Shown: positions 1 to 5,729 of the stretch, in pieces
How the letters are laid out: every line of letters begins with the position of its first letter
Numbering within the stretch: the stretch's first letter is position 1
NCBI GenBank assembly: GCA_003575245.1
Contig: NMQN01000021.1
Span: 1-6,161 of the forward strand
Length of the DNA stretch: 6,161 bases
From: Candidatus Atribacteria bacterium 1244-E10-H5-B2
GTDB lineage: Bacteria; Atribacterota; JS1; SB-45; 34-128
Direction: 5' to 3'
Notes under the pieces: model-generated
Seen by the model: only the letters and a program-made list of their open reading frames with translations
Database searches by the model: none
What the model was told of the DNA's origin: nothing
Made by a program: the position numbers and the translations under genes

Positions 1-1409
1 AAGAGGGGCTTGCTTTCTTCTTTCCTGGTATGGTGAATGATTACCCAGAGGCAATCCCTCATTCGGATCATCAAATTACTAAAGAGCGTGATATTCTCCG
101 CTTTATTCATATTAAAGGTAGCAATCCTTGAAATGGGATCTACTATAATCACATCAGGCTCAAAAGTATCCAAGCATTTTTGAAGTCTTGACAGGTCATC
201 AGCCGGCGTTAAATTTATAGTCAATAGCTCTTTTCTCGTATTGTAACTAAGGAAATTTTTAAGACACTCTTTAGGTATTATTATTCCCAGTTCTTTTAGT
301 CCCTCTATCTGTAAAGATATAACCTCGTTCAGATTGCGAATATTAGATTCTGAATAGATATATAAAACCTTACAATTTTTCTTTACCGGGTAAGTCTCTA
401 AAAAGGGAGTCTTTGATATTAAATTTAAAGCTAAATTTAAACTGAATAAAGTCTTGCCTTTTTTGTGCCTGGAGACGATAAGAGCATAGTTTTTAGTTCC
501 CATTATCCCGTCTCCGATTATCATTTCTTCCGGTGATAGATTAGATCCTAAAATCTCCTCTAAATTTACCTCTGTCCGATCTTCAAGAGGTATAGGCAGA
601 GGAAACTCCGGAGCCTTCTCGATCAGCTTAAAAAGTTCTTCCAAAGTTCCGCCAGCCATCAGCCAGTCAGTAATATCTCCGTGTTCTTTAAGCCCCGGCA
701 GGATCACCCATTTAACCGATTTGGCTATTCCAGCCAGGTTATTCCCAATATCCCGGTAGAATATCCTGCTTACTTTATCGTTATCCGGTATAATAATTAT
801 GCTTCTATCCTGAAAAAATTCGTAATATTCCGGTCTCCATTTCTTAAATCCTGCTCCTGCTCCAATATCGCTAGTAGTAGCCAAAACCTCGAATTTAGTC
901 ATCAGATTATCGCAATCCTTTTCACCTTCCAGGAGAAAAATTATCTTATCGCCTGAATTATTGATCTTGTCCAAATTGTAGATAACCCTTCTTACTCCCT
1001 GAATATTCCTGATTATCCCGCCTTTGCTATCCGGTCTCCAAATCCGATAAGTCTTTTCTAATTCCCCTTTGTCATTCCTCTTTTCAAACCTGTATTTTTG
1101 ATAAAGTAGCTTGCCTTCTTCGTCTCTATAAGCATAAGAGGCAACCGGCTCCCCTAATGATTCCACCAAATTAAAAGGCTTCAAAGCCTCTATATATCGC
1201 AAGTATTTTTCGTAAGAAATCCCGTGCCTGCCACAGCCAAAGCAGTAATAGGATTCAGTCAAATCATAGTAATATAAAGAAGCGTGTTTCTCCGTGTGAA
1301 AGCAGCAGAGGGCTTTCCAGCGGTGATCCCCGGCTTTCTTAAAAGATAGCTCTATCGCTTTTTTCTCTTCAAAATCCCATAGTTTAAAAGTTTTTGTTTC
1401 GTTAATCAT
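1..1409 (-). CDS. Primase-helicase (CHC2 zinc finger, TOPRIM, RepA-like ATPase), 3' end outside window
   Basis: Reading from the ATG at 1409 to the window edge gives 469 codons with no stop. Domains seen in order: a CHC2-type primase zinc finger (Cys35, His38, Cys56, Cys59); a TOPRIM domain with EGEKD at 161-165 and PDNDK at 208-212, supplying the acidic metal ligands Glu161, Asp209 and Asp211, followed by DITDWL near 245-250; then a RepA/AAA_25-like ATPase with a degenerate Walker A (RHKKGKT, 314-320), Walker B ending in Asp424 (VIIVDP), and IIHHTRK near 457-463, a typical RepA-like motif. Such fusions lay primers and unwind DNA at phage, satellite or plasmid origins. The start is set by AAAGGAG seven bases upstream. 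It is the last gene in transcription order here and is preceded by a long structured leader. Family and domains are secure; the C-terminus is not visible. Confidence 0.93.
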   Translation of the reverse strand, partial: MINETKTFKLWDFEEKKAIELSFKKAGDHRWKALCCFHTEKHASLYYYDLTESYYCFGCGRHGISYEKYLRYIEALKPFNLVESLGEPVASYAYRDEEGKLLYQKYRFEKRNDKGELEKTYRIWRPDSKGGIIRNIQGVRRVIYNLDKINNSGDKIIFLLEGEKDCDNLMTKFEVLATTSDIGAGAGFKKWRPEYYEFFQDRSIIIIPDNDKVSRIFYRDIGNNLAGIAKSVKWVILPGLKEHGDITDWLMAGGTLEELFKLIEKAPEFPLPIPLEDRTEVNLEEILGSNLSPEEMIIGDGIMGTKNYALIVSRHKKGKTLFSLNLALNLISKTPFLETYPVKKNCKVLYIYSESNIRNLNEVISLQIEGLKELGIIIPKECLKNFLSYNTRKELLTINLTPADDLSRLQKCLDTFEPDVIIVDPISRIATFNMNKAENITLFSNLMIRMRDCLWVIIHHTRKEESKPL

Positions 1410-1441
1410 TACTCATCTCCTTTATTTGTAATTTCTCCTAT

Positions 1442-1513
1442 CCTCTGTTAAAATAGATAAGAGGTTCTTTCCGGGCCATATACCCTGAAAAAAGTGGAGT
1501 ATCCGGGGTATAT
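1442..1513. repeat. Two inverted repeats in the primase-helicase leader
   Basis: An 8-bp perfect inverted repeat ATATACCC / GGGTATAT lies at 1478-1485 and 1506-1513 with a 20-base loop. A 5-bp one, CCTCT / AGAGG, lies at 1442-1446 and 1460-1464. Both would be in the 5' untranslated region of the primase-helicase message, the second about 20 bases upstream of its ribosome binding site. They could fold in RNA or bind a protein. Short inverted repeats are common in AT-rich DNA, so function is uncertain. Confidence 0.4.
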
Positions 1514-1525
1514 ATTAAATTCTTT

Positions 1526-1568
1526 AAAAGGGGAAGTGAGTTAACGAGTAACTGTCACTTCCTCTTTT
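1526..1568 (+). terminator. Long hairpin, terminator-like on the plus strand (possibly bidirectional)
   Basis: A 14-bp stem (1526-1539 with 1555-1568, one mismatch that is a G:T wobble in RNA) is extended by GTTA/TAAC (1540-1543, 1549-1552) across a 2-base bulge, leaving a 5-base loop. The plus strand continues into a T-rich tract (TTTTATTTTT), as in an intrinsic terminator. The minus strand has only TTTT at the stem base. No plus-strand gene needs terminating, so the hairpin may instead act in the minus-strand leader or at an origin. Confidence 0.45.
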
Positions 1569-1580
1569 ATTTTTAACCAC

Positions 1581-1632
1581 AAAAAAAGGTATTCCCGAAC
1601 TTTGCGTTTTCACAGTTTCCTGAGAATACCTT
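1581..1632 (-). terminator. Hairpin plus T-run: intrinsic terminator or attenuator
   Basis: On the minus strand a perfect 9-bp stem AAGGTATTC / GAATACCTT (1632-1624 with 1594-1586) is followed directly by a run of seven T at 1587-1581, the last two bases of the stem being part of that run. The 29-base loop contains CAG-GAAA-CTG, a GNRA-type mini-hairpin, and the string ACGCAAAG. It lies downstream of the 230-residue gene and also about 30 bases downstream of the start expected from the 1669-1697 promoter. It could end the upstream operon, attenuate the primase-helicase, or end a short RNA of about 80 bases. The long loop lowers confidence in a simple terminator. Confidence 0.5.
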
Positions 1633-1668
1633 CCTAAAAACTTTCTCAATTAGTTTTAAACTATTCTG

Positions 1669-1697
1669 ACTATAATAAATAAAATCGATACAGTCAA
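1669..1697 (-). promoter_or_regulatory. Sigma70-like promoter toward the primase-helicase
   Basis: On the minus strand TTGACT (1697-1692) and TATAGT (1674-1669) are separated by exactly 17 bases. Each matches the consensus at five of six positions. Transcription would start near 1662, giving a leader of about 250 bases before the primase-helicase ATG, running through the hairpins at 1581-1632 and 1526-1568. Confidence 0.6.
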
Positions 1698-1769
1698 ATC
1701 TATTATAATCTACCCCTGGAATACCCCCAGGAACCCCCTAATTTTTGTCATAGCAAGGTTTTCTTGTCT

Positions 1770-2462
1770 CTATTGATTAAATTTTTCTAATAACTTATCG
1801 ATCTCTTTTTTCAATTTTCTTCCCGGACCTTCATTATAAAATTCCTCAACAATCTTTCTCGAATCTTCCCGGGCAATATGTTTTCTCCATTCGGGATAAG
1901 TCTTATATTCAATATCATCAGGATCAAAGCCATCATAAAAAAGCCACTCGCTTAAATGTTCTTCATCATAGCCTTCCTTTAAAAATATAGTATAGGCAAA
2001 ACTTAAGAGCCTAAAAAGCATATATTCTTCATCATATTCTCGCTTTTCTCTCGCTCTACTAAGTTTTCTACAAAAATTCAAAATATAATCGATAGTTCCT
2101 GGTGTCATTTCTTTATTTTTATTCACATAATCCGATAATTTGTGAAGACATCTAACAATCTTTTTTTCCGGTTTTATTTCTAAATCGGTATGATAAAGCT
2201 TACAGGCCTGTTCAGTCTGTTTTTTATGTTTGTTAGTCTCACCCTCAAAGAAAAAGTAATTATCTAAATCTCTTTTGGTATAGCCTTCATTGATTAATAC
2301 GTTATAAATACCGCTCAACATTGTTTGAGTTATATATGCTTTATCGACTTTTTCCCATATATCCAGACCTAAATCCGCTCTTTTTATCTCCTTCCTAAGC
2401 TCATTACAGAAAGTAAGAATATAATCGGTCGTTCGCTTTGTCATCTTTCTATTTTTATTCAT
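1770..2462 (-). CDS. Unknown 230-residue protein with an internally duplicated domain
   Basis: I do not recognise a family. The protein is highly charged, apparently helical and soluble, with no signal peptide or membrane segment. It contains two copies of one domain: residues 2-75 and 114-178. Each begins NKN(R/K)(K/E)MT, followed by DYIL(T/N)FC, a charged helix, an (I/F)LxEGY motif and an aromatic patch (NYFFFEG / EWLFYDG). Copy 2 starts with an in-frame GTG where copy 1 has the ATG, and the DNA there is still clearly similar, so the duplication is intragenic. The C-terminus (190-230) is Lys/Glu rich. The ATG directly follows the TAA of the HTH gene, with GGGAG eight bases upstream inside that gene, so the two are probably translationally coupled. 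Possible roles (DNA binding, partner of the HTH protein or primase) are only suggested by position. Confidence 0.8.
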   Translation of the reverse strand: MNKNRKMTKRTTDYILTFCNELRKEIKRADLGLDIWEKVDKAYITQTMLSGIYNVLINEGYTKRDLDNYFFFEGETNKHKKQTEQACKLYHTDLEIKPEKKIVRCLHKLSDYVNKNKEMTPGTIDYILNFCRKLSRAREKREYDEEYMLFRLLSFAYTIFLKEGYDEEHLSEWLFYDGFDPDDIEYKTYPEWRKHIAREDSRKIVEEFYNEGPGRKLKKEIDKLLEKFNQ

Positions 2463-2675
2463 TTAAAATACTCCCAGGAATCGCCTTCGTTTATTGCTTT
2501 GTAAAAATTGTCTCAGATCTATACCCTTTATATACCAAAATCGATTTACCTTATTTTTTTTGCCTCTGAGCCGACCACTTCTTAAATAATCTCTAATCGT
2601 TAGCTCGGTTAGATTCAGAAGATCAACTAAATCTTTAACTGAATAAAAAGCCTCATTATCAATTTTTATACTCAT
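2463..2675 (-). CDS. Small excisionase / MerR-type helix-turn-helix protein
   Basis: A 70-residue DNA-binding protein. Residues about 10-35 (YSVKDLVDLLNLTELTIRDY) form the helix-turn-helix of the HTH_17/excisionase class, followed by a wing (SGRLRGKK...NRFWYIKG) and a final helix with a basic tail (NKRRR). Relatives of this fold include phage Xis, AlpA and MerR-like regulators. The frame is open up to an ATG at 2708, but I chose the ATG at 2675: it has AAGGGGG nine bases upstream, and the upstream ATG overlaps the -10 box, before the expected transcript start. Its stop abuts the next gene's ATG. As the first gene behind a strong promoter, on an element with an integrase, it may direct excision or control the switch; which one cannot be told from sequence. 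Confidence 0.82.
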   Translation of the reverse strand: MSIKIDNEAFYSVKDLVDLLNLTELTIRDYLRSGRLRGKKNKVNRFWYIKGIDLRQFLQSNKRRRFLGVF

Positions 2676-2684
2676 AAAATTGAA

Positions 2685-2691
2685 CCCCCTT
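2685..2691 (-). promoter_or_regulatory. Ribosome binding site fixing the HTH gene start
   Basis: AAGGGGG on the minus strand lies nine bases before the ATG at 2675. No comparable site precedes the in-frame ATG at 2708, which also lies upstream of the predicted transcript start (near 2692). This decides for the shorter protein. Confidence 0.75.
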
Positions 2692-2698
2692 CCGTATA

Positions 2699-2728
2699 TA
2701 TATAACATAGTATCTATATATGTGTCAA
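2699..2728 (-). promoter_or_regulatory. Strong sigma70-like promoter of the HTH / 230-residue operon
   Basis: On the minus strand a consensus TTGACA (2728-2723) is followed after 17 bases by TTATAT (2705-2700), or after 18 by TATATA (2704-2699). It sits in the 65-bp gap after the terminase stop, so the HTH operon can be expressed independently of the genes upstream. The predicted leader is under 20 bases. The AT-rich spacer (ATATATAGATACTATG) could also bind a regulator, possibly the HTH protein itself; that is inference. Confidence 0.72.
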
Positions 2729-2740
2729 ATTAAATTATTT

Positions 2741-4132
2741 TTACCAGTCAGGAAAGAGATATCCCGGAGCATCTTCCGGATCGTAAGAGCTAAGCCTCCG
2801 GCCTGCACTCTTCCACTCTATTATAGACTCCGGCTCTTCCGGAGCAATTACCGCCCCATAACTGGCCATAGCCAAAGCAATAGCCAAGTCGATTTTTTTA
2901 GTTCCCGATTTCTTAACGATACGCCAACCCCGGCCACTATAAACCACCTTACAATTAATCAAGGATAGCCTGATTTCTTCAGATTCATAAAAACTTATCC
3001 CCTGGCCCTTGATCAGGTTAAAAAGGCATTGAGAAAAAGCGACACAGTTACCCGGTGTAGGAGTTAATTTCACCATATTAATACCTTCTTTTTCAAGATC
3101 CTGAGCCAGTTGAATAGCCTGGTAGGGATCAAAAAGTAAACTTTGAATATCATAAATTTTAGATAATTCTATCAGGTATCTTTTAACATCATCGAATCGA
3201 AATTCCTCTACTTTCGTAGGAATATAAACTTTATGGTCCACCGAAAAGATTTTATTATCGATCTTCCCTACACCACAAACAGCGGTATAGTCATCAGAAT
3301 ACCCCACATCGAGGCCTACCCATATAGGAATTTTTACCTTCGGCCTTCTTTTCAGCTTATAATCAATGCAACCTCTAAATTCCTCATCACTTATAAAGGA
3401 TTCCTCCTCACTTACCCATAAATTTTTATGCAATCGCTTGAATAAGTTAGGCCTCATTCCCGGTTTATGTTCCTGACTATTGAGATATTTTTTAGTTACG
3501 AAACTTGAAGGATTGGCCTCTTCTCCCTGCTTAACATAGAAATAACTATCCGGAGTATTGCCCTTTTCTGACTCTTTTACTAAATCCCAAAGTAGCCCTT
3601 CTTCGTTCCGGCCAGCGGTAGAGGTTACCAGAATCAAAGGGTATTTATACATCGGGGATAATTGAAGCTCATCAAAAAAGAATCTTAGGGAATCTGTATC
3701 AAAAGAAGCTAATTCATCGATACAGATTAAGAGGCAATTAAGCCCTGCGCTTGACCGGTAACTACTGCTTAAACATCTTAAAATCGTTCCAGTTTTAACA
3801 TTTTCAATACGGTCGCCATAGACTTTACACAAACCATCGAGTTTTGGATTTTTCCTGATCATAGCAACAACTTTCCGATAAGTAATAAAATTCGATTGAT
3901 CTTTGCTATTACTGCAGATATAAATTTCCCCTGGCTCCTGACAGGTTAAGAACCAGCTTAAAACCATTGCCGAAAAGGTAGATTTACCATTTTTTTTAGC
4001 CAGGCTTACGAGGATCAATCGAGGTCTATTCTTATAAAAGCAATCTGTAAAAACCTTCTTTTCCCAACTCTCGAGCTTAAGTTCCAGTTTTAACATTTTC
4101 AATACGGTCGCCATAGACTTTACACAAACCAT
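2741..4132 (-). CDS. Terminase large subunit, C-terminal fragment downstream of a frameshifting duplication
   Basis: The ATPase-nuclease that cuts concatemeric DNA and pumps it into proheads. From fragment residue 19 on it reads as a phage terminase (Terminase_1/HK97-like): Walker A AKKNGKST (45-52), Walker B LLICIDE (Asp139, Glu140), coupling motif LVTSTAG (168-174), then an RNase H-like nuclease with GLDVGYSDD (Asp275), LLFDPYQA (Asp335) and KIDLAIALA (Asp415). The first 18 residues come from the duplicated DNA read out of frame, and no ribosome binding site precedes the ATG at 4132 or the later in-frame ATGs, so this start is probably artificial. Removing one 295-bp repeat joins this frame to the fragment starting at 4595, giving one 519-residue protein of normal length. 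All motifs appear intact, so the parental gene was functional. No small terminase or portal gene adjoins it. Confidence 0.88.
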   Translation of the reverse strand: MVCVKSMATVLKMLKLELKLESWEKKVFTDCFYKNRPRLILVSLAKKNGKSTFSAMVLSWFLTCQEPGEIYICSNSKDQSNFITYRKVVAMIRKNPKLDGLCKVYGDRIENVKTGTILRCLSSSYRSSAGLNCLLICIDELASFDTDSLRFFFDELQLSPMYKYPLILVTSTAGRNEEGLLWDLVKESEKGNTPDSYFYVKQGEEANPSSFVTKKYLNSQEHKPGMRPNLFKRLHKNLWVSEEESFISDEEFRGCIDYKLKRRPKVKIPIWVGLDVGYSDDYTAVCGVGKIDNKIFSVDHKVYIPTKVEEFRFDDVKRYLIELSKIYDIQSLLFDPYQAIQLAQDLEKEGINMVKLTPTPGNCVAFSQCLFNLIKGQGISFYESEEIRLSLINCKVVYSGRGWRIVKKSGTKKIDLAIALAMASYGAVIAPEEPESIIEWKSAGRRLSSYDPEDAPGYLFPDW

Positions 4133-4375
4133 CGAGTTTTGGATTTTTCCTGATCATAGCAACAACTTTCCGATAAGTAATAAAATTCGATTGATCTTTG
4201 CTATTACTGCAGATATAAATTTCCCCTGGCTCCTGACAGGTTAAGAACCAGCTTAAAACCATTGCCGAAAAGGTAGATTTACCATTTTTTTTAGCCAGGC
4301 TTACGAGGATCAATCGAGGTCTATTCTTATAAAAGCAATCTGTAAAAACCTTCTTTTCCCAACTCTCGAGCTTAA
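3786..4375. repeat. Perfect 295-bp tandem duplication inside the terminase gene
   Basis: Bases 3786-4080 and 4081-4375 are identical along their whole length by direct comparison. The unit begins GTTCCAGTTTTAAC and ends CTCGAGCTTAA, and it encodes the Walker A half of the ATPase. Because 295 is not a multiple of three, the second copy shifts the frame: the N-terminal reading frame meets TAA at 4079-4077 right at the junction. The outer flanks share no base with the adjoining unit ends, so no microhomology marks the junction. Zero divergence means the event is either very recent or an assembly error. Confidence 0.97.
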
Positions 4376-4595
4376 TCAATTGCTCTTTTTTCTCCGGTAA
4401 ATAGATTTCTTTTTCTACGAATTGAATTATATTTCTCTGATATTCCTGGACAGTCTGGTCAGAAAAAGAAGATTCCCCGGTCTTTGCTGTCTCTGGCCAT
4501 CGGATAGCAGGATCTAAATTTTTACGTTGCATTTTTCTTGATTTTATAGTCTTGCCATCAAATTTGTCTCTTGATTTTTTCTTTTTTTTAGCCAT
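4077..4595 (-). CDS. Terminase large subunit, N-terminal fragment (truncated by the duplication)
   Basis: This is the true beginning of the terminase gene. The ATG at 4595 has GAGGTGG six bases upstream. The product is 172 residues: a very basic start (MAKKKKKSRDK), a linker with IRWPETAKTGE at 31-41, then the ATPase fold beginning near LESWEKKVF (76-84) and Walker A AKKNGKST (101-108), a Terminase_1-type P-loop. It ends at ...IENVKTGT where the reading frame meets TAA at the duplication junction, before Walker B and the nuclease domain. Alone it should be inactive. Without one repeat copy it continues directly as TILRCLSSS in the downstream fragment. Read the two fragments as one broken gene, or as one intact gene if the duplication is an assembly artefact. 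Confidence 0.88.
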   Translation of the reverse strand: MAKKKKKSRDKFDGKTIKSRKMQRKNLDPAIRWPETAKTGESSFSDQTVQEYQRNIIQFVEKEIYLPEKKEQLIKLESWEKKVFTDCFYKNRPRLILVSLAKKNGKSTFSAMVLSWFLTCQEPGEIYICSNSKDQSNFITYRKVVAMIRKNPKLDGLCKVYGDRIENVKTGT

Positions 4596-4598
4596 AAT

Positions 4599-4685
4599 TC
4601 ACCACCTCATTTTACTGCCCGGATTAAATAAAATATAGTCTATAAAAGCCCGGCATAGTTTAAGAATAAAATTTTTAATAGCCAT
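4599..4685 (-). CDS. Possible 28-residue small protein between zinc-finger gene and terminase
   Basis: A short ORF starts MAIKNFILKLCRAF, is hydrophobic and basic, and could form an amphipathic helix. It has no recognisable family. It fits the gap closely: a GAGG motif overlaps the stop of the zinc-finger gene (spacing about 11-13 bases, rather long), and its own TGA lies three bases before the terminase ATG, within that gene's binding-site region. This could be a real small gene or simply translational-coupling sequence. It is far too short to be a small terminase. Confidence is limited by length and the long spacing. Confidence 0.35.
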   Translation of the reverse strand: MAIKNFILKLCRAFIDYILFNPGSKMRW

Positions 4686-4695
4686 AATAATTAAT

Positions 4696-5208
4696 TCACC
4701 TCTTTAAAACCTTATGCTTTCGATTATATTCCCGATTGTATTCCCTGATCCTTTCCTTATTCTTTTCTATCCAAAGTTTTCTCCGGATCTGACAGGCTTC
4801 TAAATTCTCCTGGTAATATTTCAAGTTCCTTTTCTTGATTGCTTTTTTATTGCTCATATACCACTTTCGAGCATTCTTCTTTAACTTTTCCTCATTCTTT
4901 TCCCGATAGTTTTTATTATAAATATTCTTGGCCTTCTTATGGTTATCCTGATATTCTTTAACTTTTATTAATATTCTATTCCGATTTTGGTAATAATATT
5001 TTAGATATTCCCGGCTCCGGCACTCTTTGCAGATTTCGAGCCTGCCGTCAGTATTTCTCTTATCTATCGAAAACCTGAATACCGGCTTTATTTCTCCACA
5101 CTTTGGGCAAGTCTTAAAGCATATAGTCTTTATCCTGTTCTTTCTTTCTTCGAGGCTCTGCTCAATATCAGAATAACGAGTATCAAATTCAAAATACTTT
5201 TTAGCCAT
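4696..5208 (-). CDS. Four-cysteine zinc-finger protein with 15-residue repeats
   Basis: A 170-residue, strongly basic protein. Residues 34-63 hold CPKCG...CKEC (Cys34, Cys37, Cys60, Cys63) separated by a segment with FRFSIDKRNTDGRLEIC. This zinc-finger type is common at the N-terminus of phage proteins, often ahead of an HNH nuclease domain. Here no HNH residues follow. The rest (about 72-170) is a run of 15-residue units beginning with Tyr or Trp and usually carrying Asn at position 5: units start at 86, 101, 116, 131, 146 and 161. This predicts a long, positively charged helix that may bind nucleic acid. The start is supported by GAAGGA nine bases upstream. It lies just upstream of the terminase, where phages often carry HNH genes, so it may be a degenerate or alternative member. 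Function unknown. Confidence 0.8.
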   Translation of the reverse strand: MAKKYFEFDTRYSDIEQSLEERKNRIKTICFKTCPKCGEIKPVFRFSIDKRNTDGRLEICKECRSREYLKYYYQNRNRILIKVKEYQDNHKKAKNIYNKNYREKNEEKLKKNARKWYMSNKKAIKKRNLKYYQENLEACQIRRKLWIEKNKERIREYNREYNRKHKVLKR

Positions 5209-5251
5209 AGCTTTAATTCCTTCAATCTTTCCACTCTTTAGGTCTATATTT

Positions 5252-5476
5252 TTATTTATCTAAGTATTTAATCACATCTCCAACAGTTTTTATTTTTTCC
5301 GCTTCTTTATCCGGAATTTCTATATTAAATTCTTCCTCGAAAGCCATTATCAGTTCAATTATATCTAAAGAATCTAAACCCAGATCATCAAGAAAAGAAG
5401 AATTTTCGGTAATTTTGCTTTTATCGATTCCTGATTGCTTTACGATTATCTTTTTTATTCTGTCCATAGATTCCAT
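5252..5476 (-). CDS. acpP: Acyl carrier protein
   Basis: A 74-residue acidic four-helix protein with the phosphopantetheine attachment motif DLGLDSLD, the modified serine being Ser36. Helix II follows ([18 protein letters not shown]) and the C-terminal helix ends [11 protein letters not shown]. Length and sequence match type II fatty-acid ACPs; a holo-ACP synthase would attach the 4'-phosphopantetheine arm. Start chosen at the first ATG, 12 bases after GGGAG; the next ATG, three codons on, would lie too far away. No fatty-acid synthesis genes adjoin it; neighbours are an integrase and phage genes, so this is probably element-borne cargo rather than the host housekeeping gene. It might acylate or carry an acyl group for a phage product, or mimic host ACP in protein contacts; that is speculation. 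The symbol reflects the family, not proven housekeeping function. Confidence 0.9.
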   Translation of the reverse strand: MESMDRIKKIIVKQSGIDKSKITENSSFLDDLGLDSLDIIELIMAFEEEFNIEIPDKEAEKIKTVGDVIKYLDK

Positions 5477-5559
5477 TTTATTCTTTCACTCCCTTTTATT
5501 GTTTAATAACTCGTCAGAATACCCCTTCCCAACGTCCCTGGGTAGTCTAATCAGCGTTT

Positions 5560-5588
5560 ATTTAACCCTATTGGTATGAATCTATCAA
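5560..5588 (-). promoter_or_regulatory. Candidate promoter of the ACP gene
   Basis: On the minus strand TTGATA (5588-5583, five of six consensus) and TTAAAT (5565-5560, four of six) are 17 bases apart. The transcript would start near 5553, about 77 bases before the ACP ATG, and could continue through the zinc-finger gene and terminase, which have no obvious promoters of their own. The -10 match is modest. Confidence 0.42.
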
Positions 5589-5681
5589 CCCCCTTCCTGA
5601 CCTTAATCCCCGAAAATAGCTACAAGTTATAGAATATAAGGCTTTTAATCGATTTCCGTTAATCAACCAAAAATAAAACGC

Positions 5682-5729
5682 TCATAAATCGATTTTAAGA
5701 GGGGTCTTTTTCTTTTTAGGTAATATCAT
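5682..5729 (-). CDS. Possible 15-residue basic peptide
   Basis: MILPKKKKTPLKIDL follows AAGGGG five bases upstream, as good a ribosome binding site as the real genes have. No homology can be judged at this length. It could be a leader peptide, a remnant of a decayed gene, or chance, since purine-rich strings are frequent on this strand. Confidence 0.2.
   Translation of the reverse strand: MILPKKKKTPLKIDL

Larger units (their letters stand above)
1410..1769. other. Non-coding region upstream of primase-helicase; candidate leader or origin
   Basis: This 360-bp stretch has no convincing gene. It holds a minus-strand promoter (1669-1697), a hairpin followed by a T-run (1581-1632), a long hairpin (1526-1568) and two shorter inverted repeats (1442-1513). 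Another small one lies at 1715-1731 (CCTGG/CCAGG, 7-base loop). The motif GAATACC recurs in both orientations at 1588-1594, 1624-1630 and 1719-1725. A 13-codon ORF at 1751-1710 has no ribosome binding site. The position next to a primase-helicase and the density of inverted repeats would fit an origin of replication or an attenuated leader; neither is proven. No clear iteron array was found. Confidence 0.5.

Noticed and set aside
681..956. Plus-strand ORF of 91 codons
   Set aside because: It lies wholly opposite the primase-helicase, whose domains are unmistakable; no ribosome binding site or family resemblance.
1581..1632. c-di-GMP-I (GEMM) riboswitch, suggested by ACGCAAAG and a GAAA tetraloop
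   Set aside because: The second conserved stem with its tetraloop receptor could not be built from the sequence; only short strings match.
1710..1740. G-quadruplex on the minus strand
   Set aside because: Only three long G-runs lie close together; a fourth run is missing.
2720..2968. Plus-strand ORF of 82 codons
   Set aside because: Antisense shadow of the terminase C-terminus; low-complexity composition with no recognisable domain.
3233..3421. Plus-strand ORF of 62 codons
   Set aside because: Antisense shadow of the terminase nuclease domain, no ribosome binding site.
4077..4132. Programmed frameshift joining the two terminase frames
   Set aside because: The frame break coincides exactly with the end of a perfect 295-bp duplication, which explains it fully; no slippery heptamer is needed or evident at the junction.
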